Shown piece by piece: positions 6,083 through 8,847 of a stretch of 8,847 bases of DNA. The notes beneath the pieces are model-generated. The model searched no databases, had not been told where the DNA came from, and worked only from the letters and a program-made list of their open reading frames with translations. Within the stretch, counting starts at the first letter, position 1, and the number at the start of each line of letters is the position of its first letter. This stretch comes from Planctomycetaceae bacterium. GTDB lineage: Bacteria > Planctomycetota > Planctomycetia > Pirellulales > JAEUIK01. The stretch lies in the NCBI GenBank assembly GCA_015493185.1, contig WGDQ01000377.1, forward strand, positions 1 to 8,847, written 5' to 3'. The position numbers and the translations under genes are program-made.

Positions 6083-6398
6083 GGACCTCTGATCGCGTGG
6101 TGTCGTGGCACGGCACTGGCAGACGATGCCAGGGGGGGAATTGTCCCTTGCGTCTGTCGCATACGAACGGTTCTCGTCTGAAAATGCGGGAAACTGCGGA
6201 TCGGCGTTCGAGGTATTATCCAATACGCAGTTCGCCCGGGATGGAACCACGAGCGATGCGCGTTTGCCTGGCTTCTGGCTTCTCGTTGGGCTGGACATCT
6301 GCGTCGCGGCTTTTCTTCTCTCGTTCTTTTCCCTATGCGGTCGGCGCCGCCAGTCGTCGGAAAAACAACATCGAAAGAGACAGCACAGAGGTGGCACG

Positions 6399-7370
6399 AT
6401 GACGTGGTTGTGGACGCTGATTGCGCTGGCCGCTGCGGTATTTGCATCATTGCGAATCGCAGGCGTGATACGGCCGGGAGGTTCTGGGCGGCTGGCGGGC
6501 GGCAGCAACCGCGCAGTTGTCGGGTGGATGGTGGTGCTGGCAATGGTTGGCCTCGCAACGCTCACGCTGCGGGCCGAGGAGCCCCGATCGTCGGACAGCG
6601 TTGGAAGCAGCCCCACCAAAAAACAAGGCGAGGTGGCTGCCGAATCGACTGCGGCTTCAGCAAAGAACACGGACGAAGTGAAACCCCCTAAAGGATGGCC
6701 CAAGCGGTTGCCGCTTCCGCTGGAAAAGACGAATTGCGTCCGCTGCCACCTGAATGCCGGCCGCGAGCTCACGTTGGCTGTTCGCGACTTTGCGCATAGC
6801 GTACACGATTTGAACCATATGTCGTGCAACGATTGCCACGGCGGCAACACGGACAACGATGCCTTGGCCCATGACGAGTCGGTGGGATTTATCGGCACGA
6901 AACTAAGCGCCCACTTGCGCAACTGCGCCGAGTGCCATGAAGAAGAACACGCCTTGTTGGCTTCTGGTCCTCACGCTTGGGATTTTTCCAAACGGATCAA
7001 TACCGACTACCCCATGTGCATCGACTGCCACGGCAACCACGACGTGGGCAATCCACCGCCCGACTTCCGGCTGAAAGACGTTTGCCTCGATTGCCACGAG
7101 AAGCTGGACGAAGAGCATCCGGCCATTGCCAGCGTAGTGGACCAGAATGACAAGTACTGGGTTACAATGATCGCCGTTCGCGAAAAACGATTGCAGGAAG
7201 AAGACCCGGTGCCGCCCGAATTTCGTGATCGGGTCGACCGGCTGCGGCACGCGACCATGCAAGTTATGCACGGCCTGCATAAGCTCCCCCAAAAGAAGGC
7301 CGACCAGTTGAACCAGCAGGTCGAGGCGCTGCGCCAGGAGCTTGAGGCGTGGTTGAAAAACGCCCAGTGA
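6399..7370 (+). CDS. Membrane-anchored pentaheme cytochrome c
   Basis: A 323-residue multiheme c-type cytochrome for electron transfer outside the cytoplasm. Five CxxCH heme sites are present: C113 (CVRCH), C143 (CNDCH), C176 (CAECH), C207 (CIDCH) and C229 (CLDCH). Many nearby His residues (133, 136, 140, 158, 172, 184, 192, 214, 240) could be distal ligands, so bis-His hemes are likely. CHGNHDV (210-216) resembles the NapC/cytochrome-c3-like group. Two hydrophobic segments (about 3-23 and 40-58) flank a basic loop, suggesting two membrane passes with the heme domain outside; the second could instead act as a signal sequence. Residues 61-100 are a polar linker, and 255-323 a charged, probably helical or coiled-coil tail. 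AGAGGTGG (6387-6394) supports the ATG at 6399. No catalytic subunit or heme-lyase gene is in the window, and the redox partner is unknown. Confidence 0.93.
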   Translation: MTWLWTLIALAAAVFASLRIAGVIRPGGSGRLAGGSNRAVVGWMVVLAMVGLATLTLRAEEPRSSDSVGSSPTKKQGEVAAESTAASAKNTDEVKPPKGWPKRLPLPLEKTNCVRCHLNAGRELTLAVRDFAHSVHDLNHMSCNDCHGGNTDNDALAHDESVGFIGTKLSAHLRNCAECHEEEHALLASGPHAWDFSKRINTDYPMCIDCHGNHDVGNPPPDFRLKDVCLDCHEKLDEEHPAIASVVDQNDKYWVTMIAVREKRLQEEDPVPPEFRDRVDRLRHATMQVMHGLHKLPQKKADQLNQQVEALRQELEAWLKNAQ

Positions 7371-7407
7371 AACTTTGACCTGTGCGGCCCAGTACCGCTA
7401 TGTTAGA

Positions 7408-7448
7408 GGGCGCCGTTGATCGTTGGCGATCAGAAGTGCATGGCGCCC
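7408..7448 (+). other. Nested stem-loop downstream of the cytochrome gene
   Basis: The outer arms GGGCGCC (7408-7414) and GGCGCCC (7442-7448) enclose an inner hairpin TGATCG-TTGG-CGATCA (7417-7432). Both stems are perfect; the internal loop is lopsided (2 versus 9 bases). It starts 38 bases past the cytochrome stop. No T-run follows, so it is an mRNA 3'-end or leader structure rather than a clear intrinsic terminator. Confidence 0.45.
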
Positions 7449-7512
7449 ATCGCGGCGGTAGCCGCACAGCGCTCTTCTTGTTCCAGTTCTCCGACGATCA
7501 CCTGCGCGGCAT

Positions 7513-7534
7513 CGTTCGCACTGCGGTGCGAACG
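7513..7534 (+). terminator. Perfect 9 bp stem-loop, possible terminator
   Basis: CGTTCGCAC (7513-7521) and GTGCGAACG (7526-7534) pair perfectly around the tetraloop TGCG. A pyrimidine-rich stretch with TTTT at 7545-7548 follows. It is 143 bases after the cytochrome stop and 77 bases before the DUF362 start, so it may terminate the cytochrome transcript or sit in the DUF362 leader. The T-run is displaced about 10 bases from the stem, which weakens the intrinsic-terminator reading. Confidence 0.45.
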
Positions 7535-7611
7535 CCCTGCCCTCTTTTGTTGGTTCTCTTTTCGGCCCAACGGTTCATTTCCTGTTTTACGTCTTATCTG
7601 CGAGGTCTCTC

Positions 7612-8802
7612 ATGGGACACGGTCAGCACGGTTTTAGTCGTCGGCAGTTTCTTCGCACGGGCAGCGTGGCCACGTTGGGGGCGGGAGTTGCAAGCCGGCT
7701 CGTTCTTCCACGCATGGCAAGAGGCGAAACCGACGGTGCTGCTGAGAAAGTCGATGTCGGTATTGCCCGTGGATCGAACATGGAAGAAGCGGTTCGCAAG
7801 GCGGTGGAGCTGTCGGGCGGAATGGACTTTATCAAAGAAGGCCAAAGCGTACTGATCAAACCCAACTGCACCGGCGCAGCACACAATCCTACCACGACCA
7901 GCCCCGAAGTATTGTATGCGGTGATCAAACTGGTAGCCGAACGTGGGCCTCGAAAGATCATCGTAGCCGATCGCTGCTTCTCGCCGCTGTTCGTGCAAGA
8001 CCCTGAAAAGGCGCTGACCAATCCCACCACGCTTTATGTGATGAAACGCGTTGGGCATCTCGATGCGGTGGAACAAGCCAAAAGCGAATTCAACGCGCCC
8101 GTGGTAGCGTGTGGCTTGGAGGACGCTGCCCAACAGTTCGAAGAACTAGGCTTACCCCGCGACACGCCCCACTGGCGAAAAATCAAGCCGAGGCTGGCCA
8201 AGCACTGGCCGAATGGCTACGAATTGGCCGAGCTGTTGTTCGCCGTCGATCACGTCGTTAACGTGCCGGTAATCAAAACACATTTCCAGGCGTGGTTCAC
8301 CATGTCGATGAAAGCCTTCGTCGGCATGAGTCATCATCGTACGCGGCGCGAATTTCATGGGGCGTTTCACGGAAGCAACGACCTTTTCAACCAGAAAGCC
8401 CCTGGCAGACGCCGCCGACGCGGGCGTGCGGCTCATGAAGAAGAGGTCAAGGAAGTGCGACCGTTCGTGAACCGCATTTCGGAGTTGAACCTGGGCATTA
8501 GGCCAGCGCTGAACATTTTGGACGGTACGCGTAGCTTCGTTTTCGGCGGACCATCGCAAGGCGATACGGTTGATCCGAAGCTTTGCGTGGCTAGCCGCGA
8601 CCGAGTTGCTGCGGATGCGACGGGAGTTGCCGTGCTGAAGCGTTACGGCACAGAGCGTCGCTTGCAGCGATATTCTGTCTGGGAAAACCCGTTCATCCGC
8701 CACGCCATCGATATCGGCATCGGCATCGACGGTCGAGATAAGATGAACGTCCGTCATGCCGGAATGGACGATATCGATCAGGTGCTGGAGAATCTGGTCT
8801 AG
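7612..8802 (+). CDS. Tat-exported DUF362 domain protein
   Basis: A 396-residue DUF362 protein with a twin-arginine export signal. SRRQFL at 9-14 matches the Tat consensus, followed by a hydrophobic stretch to about 32 and a likely cut near MARGE (35-39). The mature part carries the family's conserved blocks: SVLIKPN (79-85), KIIVADR (115-121), VVNVPVIKTH (215-224) running into MSMKAFVGMSHH (231-242), ILDGTRSFVFGGP (302-314), and ASRDRVAADATGVAVLK (327-343). Many relatives end in a ferredoxin-like 4Fe-4S domain; this one does not, and its four mature cysteines (86, 122, 168, 325) are scattered. A charged segment rich in Arg and then Glu (264-283) interrupts the middle. Tat export suggests that it folds, perhaps with a cofactor, before leaving the cytoplasm. 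GAGGT (7602-7606) supports the ATG. The biochemical function of DUF362 is not settled; the adjacent cytochrome hints at a redox role. Confidence 0.92.
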   Translation: MGHGQHGFSRRQFLRTGSVATLGAGVASRLVLPRMARGETDGAAEKVDVGIARGSNMEEAVRKAVELSGGMDFIKEGQSVLIKPNCTGAAHNPTTTSPEVLYAVIKLVAERGPRKIIVADRCFSPLFVQDPEKALTNPTTLYVMKRVGHLDAVEQAKSEFNAPVVACGLEDAAQQFEELGLPRDTPHWRKIKPRLAKHWPNGYELAELLFAVDHVVNVPVIKTHFQAWFTMSMKAFVGMSHHRTRREFHGAFHGSNDLFNQKAPGRRRRRGRAAHEEEVKEVRPFVNRISELNLGIRPALNILDGTRSFVFGGPSQGDTVDPKLCVASRDRVAADATGVAVLKRYGTERRLQRYSVWENPFIRHAIDIGIGIDGRDKMNVRHAGMDDIDQVLENLV

Positions 8803-8847
8803 GCAAGCCTTTACGAACGCTTGTTCGGTCTATGTGCGGTCAAAACC
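8803..8847. other. Short right-hand flank with CGAAC-N4-GTTCG palindrome
   Basis: The 45 bases after the DUF362 stop hold no gene start. CGAAC (8814-8818), GCTT, GTTCG (8823-8827) is a perfect 5 bp inverted repeat. It could be a small terminator stem (no T-run follows) or an operator for a gene beyond the window edge. Confidence 0.35.

Larger units (their letters stand above)
5825..6398. other. 574 bp divergent intergenic region
   Basis: Separates the - strand hydrolase operon from the + strand cytochrome gene, so it should hold both promoters. It contains a long stem-loop (5892-5926), a short TCTG microsatellite near 5931-5944, and a 7 bp inverted repeat carrying two candidate -35 boxes (6025-6059). 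The cytochrome frame stays open upstream to a GTG at 6105, with a hydrophobic run in that extension, but the binding site at 6387-6394 argues that translation starts at 6399. The - strand frame opposite it is a shadow. Confidence 0.55.
7371..7611. other. 241 bp structured spacer between cytochrome and DUF362 genes
   Basis: No credible gene. It holds two separate stem-loops, a nested one at 7408-7448 and a perfect 9 bp one at 7513-7534, followed by a pyrimidine-rich run and the DUF362 binding site. This spacing suggests that either the two genes are separate transcription units or read-through is regulated. Confidence 0.5.

Noticed and set aside
6005..6922. 305-codon open frame on the - strand opposite the cytochrome gene
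   Set aside because: It overlaps the region coding for the first heme sites, is rich in Ser, Arg and Pro, and shows no recognisable domain. It is a GC-driven shadow.
1..8847. CRISPR arrays, tRNA/rRNA genes, transposase genes or terminal inverted repeats
   Set aside because: Looked for on both strands. No regularly spaced repeats, cloverleaf-like segments, transposase motifs or paired insertion ends were seen.

Overview
This window looks like a stretch of planctomycete chromosome, most likely from the Pirellulales group. That placement is an inference. It rests on moderate-to-high GC, loose gene packing (seven genes cover about 74% of the bases, with several 240-570 bp gaps), many exported hydrolases and redox proteins, and the mix of families present. 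No mobile element, CRISPR array, rRNA or tRNA was found.

Layout, left to right. Bases 1-304 have no convincing gene. A zinc-ribbon HNH endonuclease follows on the + strand (305-946). After a 452 bp gap that ends in a striking TTC/TTG triplet tract comes a PIG-L/LmbE-type deacetylase (1399-2256, +). It converges on a short-chain dehydrogenase (2379-3194, -). A 463 bp gap with two stem-loops separates that gene from two adjacent - strand genes for exported alpha/beta hydrolases: an esterase/lipase-like protein (3658-4635) and an epoxide-hydrolase-type protein (4766-5824). These two probably form one transcription unit. A 574 bp divergent intergenic region holds a possible back-to-back promoter pair and a long stem-loop in the hydrolase leader. 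It leads into a membrane-anchored pentaheme cytochrome c (6399-7370, +) and then, past two strong stem-loops, a Tat-exported DUF362 protein (7612-8802, +).

How the genes fit together. The left half is ordinary, apparently unlinked chromosomal content. The middle is a small secreted-hydrolase operon, with an NAD-type dehydrogenase downstream that is probably transcribed separately. The right part pairs a periplasmic electron carrier with a Tat-exported protein of unknown function, which may suggest an extracytoplasmic redox role. I see no clear undescribed system. The parts most worth checking are the divergent promoter/leader architecture around 5890-6082, the cytochrome-DUF362 pair with structured RNA between them, and several motif departures in otherwise recognisable enzymes.
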